A stretch of 9,060 nucleotides of DNA from an uncultured Georgenia sp. (GTDB lineage: Bacteria > Actinomycetota > Actinomycetes > Actinomycetales > Actinomycetaceae), in the NCBI RefSeq assembly GCF_937958535.1, contig NZ_CALGNQ010000127.1, positions 1 to 9,060 of the forward strand, given 5' to 3'. A program made the position numbers and the translations under genes. Below, in pieces: positions 1 to 5,771 of the stretch. The notes under the pieces are model-generated. The model had not been told where the DNA came from, did not search any database, and saw only the letters and a list, made by a program, of their open reading frames with translations. The number at the start of each line of letters is the position of its first letter. The first letter of the stretch is position 1.

Positions 1-193
1 CCAGGTCGTACATCTGGCGCTTCTCGGGGTTGGACAGCACCTCGTAGGCGCGCCCGACCTCCTTGAACTGCTCCTCGGCCTCCGGACCGGCGACGTCGGG
101 GTGGAGCTTGCGCGCCAGCTTGCGGTAGGCGCGCTTGATCTCCTCCTGTGTCGCGGTCCGCGGCACACCGAGGATCTCGTAGTAGTCGTTCAC
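1..193 (-). CDS. dnaJ: Chaperone DnaJ (DnaJ2 type), N-terminal J-domain, partial
   Basis: Only the first 64 codons are inside the window; the gene continues beyond the left edge. The reading starts VNDYYEILGV and contains the J-domain hallmark HPD at residues 31-33 between helix II (EEIKRAYRKLARKL) and helix III (EQFKEVGRAYEVLSNPEKR). DnaJ proteins use this motif to stimulate the ATPase of DnaK and deliver unfolded substrates. The GTG start is supported by AGGAAG at 201-206, seven bases upstream. It lies 42 bases downstream of the hrcA stop on the same strand, so it is probably co-transcribed with hrcA and controlled by the CIRCE site. Actinobacteria often have two dnaJ genes: dnaJ1 with dnaK-grpE-hspR and dnaJ2 behind hrcA. 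The context fits dnaJ2. Zinc-finger and C-terminal domains cannot be seen, so a shorter J-protein is not formally excluded. Confidence 0.93.
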   Translation of the reverse strand, partial: MNDYYEILGVPRTATQEEIKRAYRKLARKLHPDVAGPEAEEQFKEVGRAYEVLSNPEKRQMYDL

Positions 194-235
194 CAGGTCA
201 CTTCCTGTGGGGTTCGGGGGGTGCGTCGGGGGCGG

Positions 236-1258
236 TCAGCCGCCCAGGATCCGGGAGAGGTAGCGGGCCACCGCCCGTACGGAGGACATCGTCGAGGGGT
301 AGTCCATCCGGGTGGGTCCGAGCACACCGAGGTGGGCCATCGCCTCGCCGCTGCCACCACCGTAGGCGGTGGCCACGATCGATGCCTCCGACAGTGCCTC
401 GTGGCGGTTCTCCTCCCCGATGCTCACGGCGACGGCGTCGTCCTCTGCGGCCATCTCCTCCAGCAGGCGCAGGAGGACGACCTGCTCCTCCAGGGCCTCG
501 AGCACCGGACCGATCGTACGGGAGAAGTCGACGTCGGAACGGGCGAGGTTGGCCGTGCCGGCCATGACGATGCGCTCCTCGGCGTCCATCCGCAGCGTCT
601 CGGTGAGCACCTCGATGACGCTGTGGACCATCGGCCGGTGCTCGGGGGCGAAGCGGTTGGCGGTGTCCTCCAGCGCGGTGCCGATGTCGGCGACGCGGCG
701 CCCGATGCTGCCGGCGTTGATCCGCGCACGCAGCTCGGCCACGACGGCCGCGTCGAGCGGTGTGCGGACCTCGATGGCCCGCTGCTCCACCCGCCCGGAG
801 TCGGTGATGATGACGACGAGGAGGCGGTGGTCGGACAGCGGCACGAGCTCGACGTGCCGCAGCGCGGAGTTGCGCAGCGAGGGGTACTGGACGACGGCGA
901 CCTGATGCGTGAGCTGGGCGAGCAGCCGCACGGTGCGCTCCACGACGTCGTCGAGGTCGACGGCACCGTCGAGCAGGTGCTGGATCGCCCGGCGCTCCGC
1001 CGGCGAGAGCGGCTTGAGCGTGGAGATCTGGTCGACGAACAGACGGTAGCCCTTGTCGGTGGGCACCCGACCGGCGGAGGTGTGCGGCTGGTGGATGTAG
1101 CCGCTCTCCTCCAGCACCGCCATGTCGTTGCGGATCGTCGCCGGGGAGACACCGAGGGAGTGACGCTCCACCAGCGCCTTGGAGCCCACCGGCTCGCGGG
1201 TCTGGACGTAGTCCTCGACGATCGCCCGCAGGACCGCCAGCTGACGGTTGTCGTTCAC
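236..1258 (-). CDS. hrcA: Heat-inducible transcription repressor HrcA
   Basis: This 340-residue protein has the usual HrcA length. The N-terminal winged helix-turn-helix is clear: about residues 24-50 (GSKALVERHSLGVSPATIRNDM), then ESGYIHQPHTSAGRVPTDKGYR at 51-72, the best conserved family signature. The middle and C-terminal parts form the GAF-like and dimerisation regions of the family. HrcA binds CIRCE operators to repress chaperone genes; in other bacteria GroEL helps it fold, so misfolded protein load relieves repression (family knowledge). The start is GTG, preceded by AGGAGGT at 1264-1270 five bases away. A CIRCE element sits in its own promoter, implying autoregulation, and dnaJ follows directly in the same operon. 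No truncation or frameshift is visible. Confidence 0.97.
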   Translation of the reverse strand: MNDNRQLAVLRAIVEDYVQTREPVGSKALVERHSLGVSPATIRNDMAVLEESGYIHQPHTSAGRVPTDKGYRLFVDQISTLKPLSPAERRAIQHLLDGAVDLDDVVERTVRLLAQLTHQVAVVQYPSLRNSALRHVELVPLSDHRLLVVIITDSGRVEQRAIEVRTPLDAAVVAELRARINAGSIGRRVADIGTALEDTANRFAPEHRPMVHSVIEVLTETLRMDAEERIVMAGTANLARSDVDFSRTIGPVLEALEEQVVLLRLLEEMAAEDDAVAVSIGEENRHEALSEASIVATAYGGGSGEAMAHLGVLGPTRMDYPSTMSSVRAVARYLSRILGG

Positions 1259-1263
1259 GGCCT

Positions 1264-1270
1264 ACCTCCT
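1264..1270 (-). promoter_or_regulatory. Strong ribosome binding site of hrcA
   Basis: Read on the minus strand this is AGGAGGT, five bases before the GTG at 1258. It fixes the hrcA start and rules out the longer alternative reading frame that overlaps the same region. Confidence 0.8.
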
Positions 1271-1301
1271 CCTCCCGGCTCCCCTCGACGCGGCACGACG
1301 G

Positions 1302-1332
1302 CGGTCGGTGGGTGGCTTGCACTCACCGACCG
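1302..1332 (-). promoter_or_regulatory. Perfect 9-bp inverted repeat in the hrcA leader
   Basis: Read on the minus strand, CGGTCGGTG (1332-1324) is the exact reverse complement of CACCGACCG (1310-1302), with a 13-base loop between them. If the hrcA transcript starts near 1335, as the -10 box suggests, this GC-rich stem-loop would be at the very 5' end of the mRNA. It uses the CIRCE spacer as one arm and places the distal CIRCE arm in the loop. The repeat is seen directly; its role in mRNA stability or translation is inference. Confidence 0.5.
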
Positions 1333-1342
1333 GGAGTGCTAA
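1316..1342 (-). promoter_or_regulatory. CIRCE operator (HrcA binding site)
   Basis: On the minus strand the site reads TTAGCACTC, nine bases, then GAGTGCAAG. The consensus is TTAGCACTC-N9-GAGTGCTAA: the first arm matches at 9 of 9 positions, the second at 7 of 9, and the spacer is exactly 9. It overlaps the end of the hrcA -10 box and covers the expected transcription start, so a bound HrcA dimer would block initiation. This makes hrcA-dnaJ an autoregulated heat-shock operon. Confidence 0.93.
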
Positions 1343-1370
1343 TTCTACGCGCCACACCACGGGGTGTCCC
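1342..1370 (-). promoter_or_regulatory. hrcA promoter (-35 and -10 boxes)
   Basis: On the minus strand there is a -10 box TAGAAT (1347-1342) and a -35 box GGGACA (1370-1365), separated by 17 bases, a good fit to a housekeeping-sigma promoter (TTGACA/TATAAT). The predicted start, seven or eight bases downstream of the -10, falls within CIRCE, leaving a leader of about 76 bases before the hrcA GTG. Confidence 0.65.
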
Positions 1371-1398
1371 GTGACCTCGCCCACCGCGTGCCTAGTCT
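1371..1398 (+). promoter_or_regulatory. Divergent promoter for the DUF3097-type gene
   Basis: The plus strand has TAGTCT at 1393-1398 as a -10 box and GTGACC at 1371-1376 as a possible -35, 16 bases apart. Six bases separate the -10 from the GTG at 1405, so transcription would begin at the start codon itself: a leaderless mRNA, common in Actinobacteria. No Shine-Dalgarno-like purine run is suitably placed. The -35 directly abuts the -35 of hrcA, so the two promoters are back to back. Confidence 0.55.
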
Positions 1399-1404
1399 GC
1401 CGGG

Positions 1405-2298
1405 GTGATCGATCGTTACGGCTCCGACGTGCTGTCCTCCGACCCCCACCGCACCGGGCGCTTCGCCCACCGGCAGACCACCCGCGACCAGCCCGCCGAC
1501 CTCGGGCTCGTCGTCGAGGACGTCGAGTCGGGCTGGGTGGGCGCGGTGACGGCGGTGGAGAAGTCGGGCGGGATGCACGTCGTCGTGCTCGAGGACCGGC
1601 ACGGGCGGAGGCGCAGCTTCCCGCTGGGGGCCGGGTTCTGGGTGGACGGGCGGCCCGTCCGGCTGGTGCCCCCGGCCCGGAAGGTCGCCCCGCGCGGGCC
1701 GGTGACGGCCGGGGGACGCCGGCTGACGGCATCGGGCTCCATCGCGGTGGACACGAGCCGGGCCCGGGTGGCCCGCGCCTCGCGGATCTGGGTCGAGGGC
1801 CGGCACGACGCCGAGCTCGTCGAGCGGGTGTGGGGTGACGACCTGCGCGTCGAGGGGGTGGTGGTCGAGCTGCTCGAGGGTGTGGACAACCTCGCCGCGG
1901 TCCTGGCCGACTTCCGTCCCGGACCCACCCGCCGCGCGGGGGTGCTCGTGGACCACCTCGTCGCCGGCTCCAAGGAGTCCCGCCTGGTCCGGGAGGCGCT
2001 GGCCTCCCTCGGCCGGGCGGCGCAGCACGTCAAGGTGCTCGGGCACCCCTACGTCGACGTGTGGCAGGCCGTGCGCCCCGAGCGGGTCGGGCTGGCCGCC
2101 TGGCCGCAGGTCCCGCGCGGCACCGACATCAAGGTGGGCACGTTGGCCGCCCTCGGCTGGCCGCACGCCGACCAGGCCGACGTCGCCCGCGGGTGGAAGC
2201 GCATCCTCGGCACGGTGCGCAGCTACAAGGACCTCTCCCCCGCCCTGCTCGGGCGGATGGAGGAGCTCATCGACTTCGTCACCGAGGTGCCGGAGTAG
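1405..2298 (+). CDS. DUF3097-type protein with Toprim-like motif
   Basis: This 297-residue protein resembles the actinobacterial DUF3097 family, whose genes I recall beside hrcA or hemW; the assignment is from memory of sequence pattern and context. The N-terminal third (about 34-90) looks like a small beta domain (LGLVVEDVESGWVGAVTAVE). The rest contains VEGRHDAE at 130-137, which matches the first acidic motif of Toprim domains (a Glu within EGxxD), followed by GVLVDHLVAGSKES at 179-192, where Toprim proteins carry a second acidic strand. Toprim domains are found in primases, topoisomerases and some nucleases, so a nucleic-acid role is plausible but not shown. Only one Asp is present in the second motif (VDH rather than DxD), so catalysis is uncertain. 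The GTG start follows a -10 box by six bases, suggesting a leaderless transcript. It is divergent from hrcA. Confidence 0.8.
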   Translation: MIDRYGSDVLSSDPHRTGRFAHRQTTRDQPADLGLVVEDVESGWVGAVTAVEKSGGMHVVVLEDRHGRRRSFPLGAGFWVDGRPVRLVPPARKVAPRGPVTAGGRRLTASGSIAVDTSRARVARASRIWVEGRHDAELVERVWGDDLRVEGVVVELLEGVDNLAAVLADFRPGPTRRAGVLVDHLVAGSKESRLVREALASLGRAAQHVKVLGHPYVDVWQAVRPERVGLAAWPQVPRGTDIKVGTLAALGWPHADQADVARGWKRILGTVRSYKDLSPALLGRMEELIDFVTEVPE

Positions 2299-2336
2299 CC
2301 GCAGCGGGGTGCGCGGTAAGTGAGCGGTTGCCCGCC

Positions 2337-2342
2337 TAGCAT
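2337..2342 (+). promoter_or_regulatory. Candidate -10 box for the lipoprotein gene
   Basis: TAGCAT lies 37 bases before the ATG, giving a leader of roughly 30 bases that contains the ribosome binding site. No convincing -35 box is found 16-19 bases upstream, so this is tentative. Readthrough from the preceding gene, 81 bases upstream, is the alternative. Confidence 0.3.
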
Positions 2343-2366
2343 CCGGCCGTTCTGCCCGCTGCCTCC

Positions 2367-2372
2367 AGGAGG
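2367..2372 (+). promoter_or_regulatory. Ribosome binding site deciding the lipoprotein start
   Basis: AGGAGG with a seven-base spacing to ATG 2380 selects that start over an upstream in-frame GTG at 2320. The choice also places a proper lipoprotein signal peptide at the very N-terminus. Confidence 0.8.
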
Positions 2373-2379
2373 TCCCTTC

Positions 2380-3486
2380 ATGACCCGCCGATCCCCACTC
2401 GTGGCTGCCGCCGTCGCCGCCGTCCTCACCCTCGCGGCGTGCGGTGGTGGTGACGACGCCGCCGCGGACCAGCCGGCGGACCGGACCGACGCGGCCGCCG
2501 ACGCCACACCCGCCCCGGACCTCGACCTGCCCGCCGCCGAGGCGGACCTCGCCGGGACGACCGCCGTGCTCGGGTCGGTCGACCTCACCCCCGTCACCCC
2601 CGGGGCCGGCACCGGCGCGCACGCGCCCGGGCTCGCGCTGGAGGTCACCGCCGTCGGGTACGTCCCGACCATCCCGGTCGACGCCTACGAGGACATCACC
2701 GGCGACCGCATCCGGGTGGAGCCGGAGGAGGAGCCGACCGAGGTGCGCCCGGCCGACGGGCACGTCTTCGCCGTCGCCACCTACGAGACCCGCGACCCGC
2801 AGTGGCCGCCGCGCGGGTCGGCACCCCGCACCACCGCCCAGCTGCGCGTGCAGGGCAGCGAGGTGGACCGGCTCTTCAGCACCGACGACGGCGCCCGCCA
2901 CACCGGCACCGTCGTCGTCTCGCTGCCGGAGAACCACGCCCCGGAGGACGCTGTCGTCGAGCTGGAGACCCACGGCGCCTTCCAGACGGTGAGCCTGCTC
3001 GACGGCAAACGGCTGCGCAGCGACGTCGAGCACGCCTACCCGGGGCCCGGGGAGGTCACCGTCGAGTCCGCCGAGCGGCTCGAGACGACCTTCAGCCACT
3101 TCATCAACGACCGTGAGGCGACGGTCCAGGGCCAGGTCGCGGACGCCTACGCCACCCCCTTCCTCGACCTCGGCTACGGCCGCGGCGACGGGTGGGCAGC
3201 GCCGGGCCAGCAGTACCTGGCGGTCGAGGTCGACTGGCACGTGACCGAGTCGATCACCTACCTCGACACCGTGGTGCGTGCCGAGACCCCCGACGGCACC
3301 GCCTACCCGGCGCTCAACGACCCGTCGAGCCTGACCGACGCCTTCGCCCGGGAGGTCGTCTTCCAGGTCCCGGCAGACACCGACCAGGTGACGGTGGTCA
3401 TCGAGTCCTCCTACCAGAACGGGCCGTCGAGCAGCTCCCCGGTCATCGAGTTCGACACGATCCGCGCCGAGCTGTCCCTGGACTGA
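2380..3486 (+). CDS. Secreted lipoprotein with two similar beta-sandwich-like halves, function unknown
   Basis: The 368-residue product has a lipoprotein signal peptide: MTRRS basic start, a hydrophobic core of Ala, Val and Leu, then lipobox LAAC with the lipidated Cys at 21. It should be anchored to the outer face of the membrane. Residues 22-60 are an Ala/Asp/Pro-rich acidic linker typical of a tether. The rest seems to be two copies of one fold: HVFAVATYE (128-136) corresponds to QYLAVEVDW (278-286), and VVVSLPENHAPEDAVVELE (178-196) to VVFQVPADTDQVTVVIES (326-343). The alternating hydrophobic strands and the pattern 'G-x-x-x-x-A-V' resemble DUF4352-like immunoglobulin-type domains of Gram-positive lipoproteins, but I cannot assign a family. 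No catalytic motif is visible. It may bind a ligand or another envelope protein. It converges with the regulator gene, whose stop is 24 bases away. Confidence 0.9.
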   Translation: MTRRSPLVAAAVAAVLTLAACGGGDDAAADQPADRTDAAADATPAPDLDLPAAEADLAGTTAVLGSVDLTPVTPGAGTGAHAPGLALEVTAVGYVPTIPVDAYEDITGDRIRVEPEEEPTEVRPADGHVFAVATYETRDPQWPPRGSAPRTTAQLRVQGSEVDRLFSTDDGARHTGTVVVSLPENHAPEDAVVELETHGAFQTVSLLDGKRLRSDVEHAYPGPGEVTVESAERLETTFSHFINDREATVQGQVADAYATPFLDLGYGRGDGWAAPGQQYLAVEVDWHVTESITYLDTVVRAETPDGTAYPALNDPSSLTDAFAREVVFQVPADTDQVTVVIESSYQNGPSSSSPVIEFDTIRAELSLD

Positions 3487-3510
3487 CGTCGGGGCTCGCC
3501 GCGCCCGGCC

Positions 3511-4479
3511 TCACCAGGTCCAGGTGAACCCGTAGCGGCCGGGGGCGAGGTCCTGCTGGGTCCAGCTCACCCGGTGTGAGGGGCCCGGCAGGACCTCCTG
3601 CTCGGCCGGTGCGTCGGCGGCGGCCGGGTCGGGCGACCGGTGCCACCACACCCGGGCCGGCAGCGCCGGCGGGGTGAAGCCCACCTGGACGGCGAGCAAC
3701 CCGGTCGGTCCGGTCAGCACGACGTCGTAGCCGCAGGCCATGGCACCGCCGGCCGCCTCGTAGGCCAGGACGTGCAGGTCCCCGGCGCGCAGGGCCCGGG
3801 GGAAGCGGGCGAGCGCGTGCCCGGCGTCCACCTCGATCGCGCAGCCGAGCAGGGCGGTGGGGCCGCACTGCGCGGCGCTGCCGGACCGGCCCGGCCCGAG
3901 GGACAGGTGGGCGACGTCGTCGGCGAGCGCCTGCACCGTCAGCGTCGTGCGCGCGGTCCAGCTCCTGCCGTCCGCGCCGACGAGGACGTCGACGGCATGG
4001 GAGAGCAGCACCACGGGAGGTGCGTCGTCGCCGTCGGACGTCCGCGACGCCTCGGTGGACGGGGTGTTGCCGAGGAGGGTCCACAGGCGTTCCTGCTCGG
4101 CGAGGGTGAAGCCGAAGGCCTCGCTGAACAGGCGCAGCGTCGGCGGGGTGAGGACCTCCCCGCGCAGGGCTCGTCGGCTGCGGTCCCGCAGCGACTCCAG
4201 GGACGCGCCGGTGGGGTCGGCGCTGCTGAGCACCCGGGCGACGGCGCTGTGGCTGATCGTGCCGTTGCGGCGGCGCTGGACGTGGCGCAGCCAGCGCAGC
4301 CGATACTCCTCGACGCCGAGTAGGAGGCGCCGCAGCTCCGCGGCCGCGGCCGCGTCACCACCGGTGCTGACCACCGTCGCGGCAGCCTCATCACCCGCAC
4401 CGACCGCCGACGTGCACGCCGCCCGCCCGCGACCCACCGTTGCCTCACTCCAACCTGTCCGACAGCGACCGTCCACCAT
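3511..4479 (-). CDS. Helix-turn-helix-like protein with an unrecognised C-terminal beta-rich domain
   Basis: The product (322 residues from ATG 4479) has three parts. Residues 1-48 are low-complexity and probably not conserved. Residues 49-138 are helical: GTISHSAVARVLSS at 73-86 could be the recognition part of an XRE-like DNA-binding domain, and TPPTLRLFSEAFGFTLAEQERLWTLLG at 111-137 resembles the region where XRE regulators test the next helices. Residues 155-322 are beta-rich with many aromatic residues (YGFTWTW at the end), and contain three Cys (205, 213, 249). I do not recognise this domain; a ligand-sensing role is only inference. There is no signal peptide or membrane segment, so it is cytoplasmic. 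The start is uncertain: GTG at 4437 has a better Shine-Dalgarno (GAGG at 4443-4446), and the ATG at 4479 falls inside a possible -10 box. It lies 53 bases downstream of hemW on the same strand, so it may also be transcribed from the lepA-hemW operon. Confidence 0.75.
   Translation of the reverse strand: MVDGRCRTGWSEATVGRGRAACTSAVGAGDEAAATVVSTGGDAAAAAELRRLLLGVEEYRLRWLRHVQRRRNGTISHSAVARVLSSADPTGASLESLRDRSRRALRGEVLTPPTLRLFSEAFGFTLAEQERLWTLLGNTPSTEASRTSDGDDAPPVVLLSHAVDVLVGADGRSWTARTTLTVQALADDVAHLSLGPGRSGSAAQCGPTALLGCAIEVDAGHALARFPRALRAGDLHVLAYEAAGGAMACGYDVVLTGPTGLLAVQVGFTPPALPARVWWHRSPDPAAADAPAEQEVLPGPSHRVSWTQQDLAPGRYGFTWTW
4443..4451 (-). promoter_or_regulatory. Ribosome binding site supporting an internal GTG start (4437) of the regulator
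   Basis: On the minus strand GGAGTGAGG lies five bases before the GTG at 4437. The ATG at 4479 has only GGGCGGG three bases upstream, which is a poor site. The shorter protein would have 308 residues and lose only low-complexity sequence. Confidence 0.45.
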
Positions 4480-4480
4480 A
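4475..4480 (-). promoter_or_regulatory. Candidate -10 box for the regulator gene
   Basis: TATGGT on the minus strand fits the TANNNT pattern of actinobacterial -10 boxes and would give a leader of about 30 bases before GTG 4437. No good -35 is visible in the GC-rich sequence upstream, so support is weak. Confidence 0.28.
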
Positions 4481-4532
4481 GCCCGCCCAGGTGACACCTC
4501 CGGAACCGCCGGATGTGCCCGCCGCCGGCGCC

Positions 4533-5771
4533 TCAGTCGGTGAGCGCGCGGACGACCGTGTCGGCCAGCAGCCTGCCGCGGCGGGTGAGGACGATGCGGC
4601 CCTCGCGGGCGGCGGTCATGTCCACCAGGCCCTCGGCGATGAGCCCGGCGACCGTCTCGCGGCGGTGCTCGGGCACCCGGCCGGTCCCGGGCGCGAGCTC
4701 CAGGCCCTCGGCCAGCCGCACCCCGAGCATGACCCGCTCCAGCTCGCGGGCGTCCTCGTCCAGGACCTCCCGCCCGGCACCGGGGCTCATCCCCTGCTCC
4801 AGGCGCTGTGCGTAGGCGCGCGGGTGCTTGACGTTCCACCAGCGCACACCCCCGACGTGGCTGTGCGCCCCCGGGCCGATCCCCCACCAGTCGGCGCCGC
4901 GCCAGTAGGCCAGGTTGTGCCGGCACGCGTGGTCCGGCGTGCGGGCGAAGTTGCTCACCTCGTACCAGGACAGCCCCGCGCGGGTGAGGACGTCGTCGGC
5001 CACCTCGTACTTGGCGGCCGCGTCGTCGTCGTCGGGCATGGGCAGCTCGCCCCGGCGCACCCGGGTGGCCATCTTCGTACCCGGCTCGACGACGAGCGCG
5101 TAGGCGGAGACGTGGTCCGGCTCCAGGGCGACGGCGGCCTCCAGGCTGGTGCGCCAGTCGGCGAGCGACTCCCCGGGCGTGCCGTAGATGAGGTCGACGG
5201 AGACCTGGAGGCCGGCGTCGCGGGCCCAGCGCACGACGTCGGGCAGCCGCTCGGGGTCGTGGGTGCGGTCGAGAGTGGCCAGCACGTGCCGGACGGCGGA
5301 CTGCATGCCGAAGGAGACCCGGGTGAACCCGGCCTCGGCCAGCGCCGCAAGGGACTGCGGCGTCACGGAGTCGGGGTTCGCCTCCGTCGTCACCTCGGCG
5401 CCGGGGGCGAGGTCCCACGTCGCGTGGACGTGGGCGAGCATGGCGACCAGGTGCGCCACCGGGAGCAGGGTGGGGGTTCCGCCGCCGACGAAGACGGTGG
5501 AGACGGGGCGGTCGGCCACGCCGGCGCGGGCGAGGACGTCGGCGGCGAGGTCGATCTCGCGCAGGGCGGTGTCGGCGTACTGTGCCTGGCTCGCCCCACC
5601 GCCGAGCTCGGTGGCGGTGTAGGTGTTGAAGTCGCAGTACCCGCAGCGGACCCGGCAGAACGGGACGTGGAGGTAGACACCGAAGTCGCGCTCCGCGGAG
5701 CCGACCGCCGCCGAGGCGGGCAGGGAGCCGTCGGCGGGGACCGGGTCGCCGGCCGGGAGGGCGGGGCTCAC
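4533..5771 (-). CDS. hemW: Radical SAM heme chaperone HemW (HemN-like)
   Basis: This 412-residue protein is a radical SAM enzyme of the HemN/HemW group. The iron-sulfur cluster motif CxxxCxxC is at Cys39, Cys43 and Cys46 in HVPFCRVRCGYCDFNTYT. The residue two after the last Cys is Phe (CDF), as in HemW, while true oxygen-independent coproporphyrinogen oxidases (HemN) have a fourth Cys there. SAM-binding GGGTP is at 96-100; VSFGMQS (152-158), DLIYGTPG (193-200), YEVSNFA (270-276) and GIGPGAHSH (297-305) are further family motifs. HemW binds heme and delivers it to respiratory proteins rather than oxidising coproporphyrinogen. The GTG start overlaps the lepA stop as GTGA, implying translational coupling; the actinobacterial-type N-terminus (LPAGDPVPADGSLP) supports it. 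Older annotations often call this protein coproporphyrinogen III oxidase. Confidence 0.95.
   Translation of the reverse strand: MSPALPAGDPVPADGSLPASAAVGSAERDFGVYLHVPFCRVRCGYCDFNTYTATELGGGASQAQYADTALREIDLAADVLARAGVADRPVSTVFVGGGTPTLLPVAHLVAMLAHVHATWDLAPGAEVTTEANPDSVTPQSLAALAEAGFTRVSFGMQSAVRHVLATLDRTHDPERLPDVVRWARDAGLQVSVDLIYGTPGESLADWRTSLEAAVALEPDHVSAYALVVEPGTKMATRVRRGELPMPDDDDAAAKYEVADDVLTRAGLSWYEVSNFARTPDHACRHNLAYWRGADWWGIGPGAHSHVGGVRWWNVKHPRAYAQRLEQGMSPGAGREVLDEDARELERVMLGVRLAEGLELAPGTGRVPEHRRETVAGLIAEGLVDMTAAREGRIVLTRRGRLLADTVVRALTD

Noticed and set aside
101..1342. Long plus-strand open frame opposite hrcA and dnaJ
   Set aside because: It is the antisense shadow of hrcA in high-GC DNA, has biased low-complexity content and would read through the CIRCE region.
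1345..3240. 631-codon minus-strand open frame opposite the DUF3097-type and lipoprotein genes
   Set aside because: It lacks any recognisable domain and mirrors two supported genes that have promoters, a ribosome binding site or a signal peptide.
3487..3510. Bidirectional terminator between the convergent lipoprotein and regulator genes
   Set aside because: The 24-base gap shows no stable inverted repeat or T-run.
4499..4513. Terminator hairpin after hemW (TCCGG-N5-CCGGA)
   Set aside because: The stem is only five pairs and no U-run follows, so it is not convincing as a terminator.
4480..5418. N-terminal extension of the regulator frame across hemW
   Set aside because: The open frame continues only because stops are rare at this GC content; the same DNA encodes the well-supported HemW in another frame.
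4533..5771. Annotation of this gene as coproporphyrinogen III oxidase HemN
   Set aside because: The motif ends in CDF rather than CxC after the CxxxCxxC cluster, and the lepA neighbourhood is typical of HemW.
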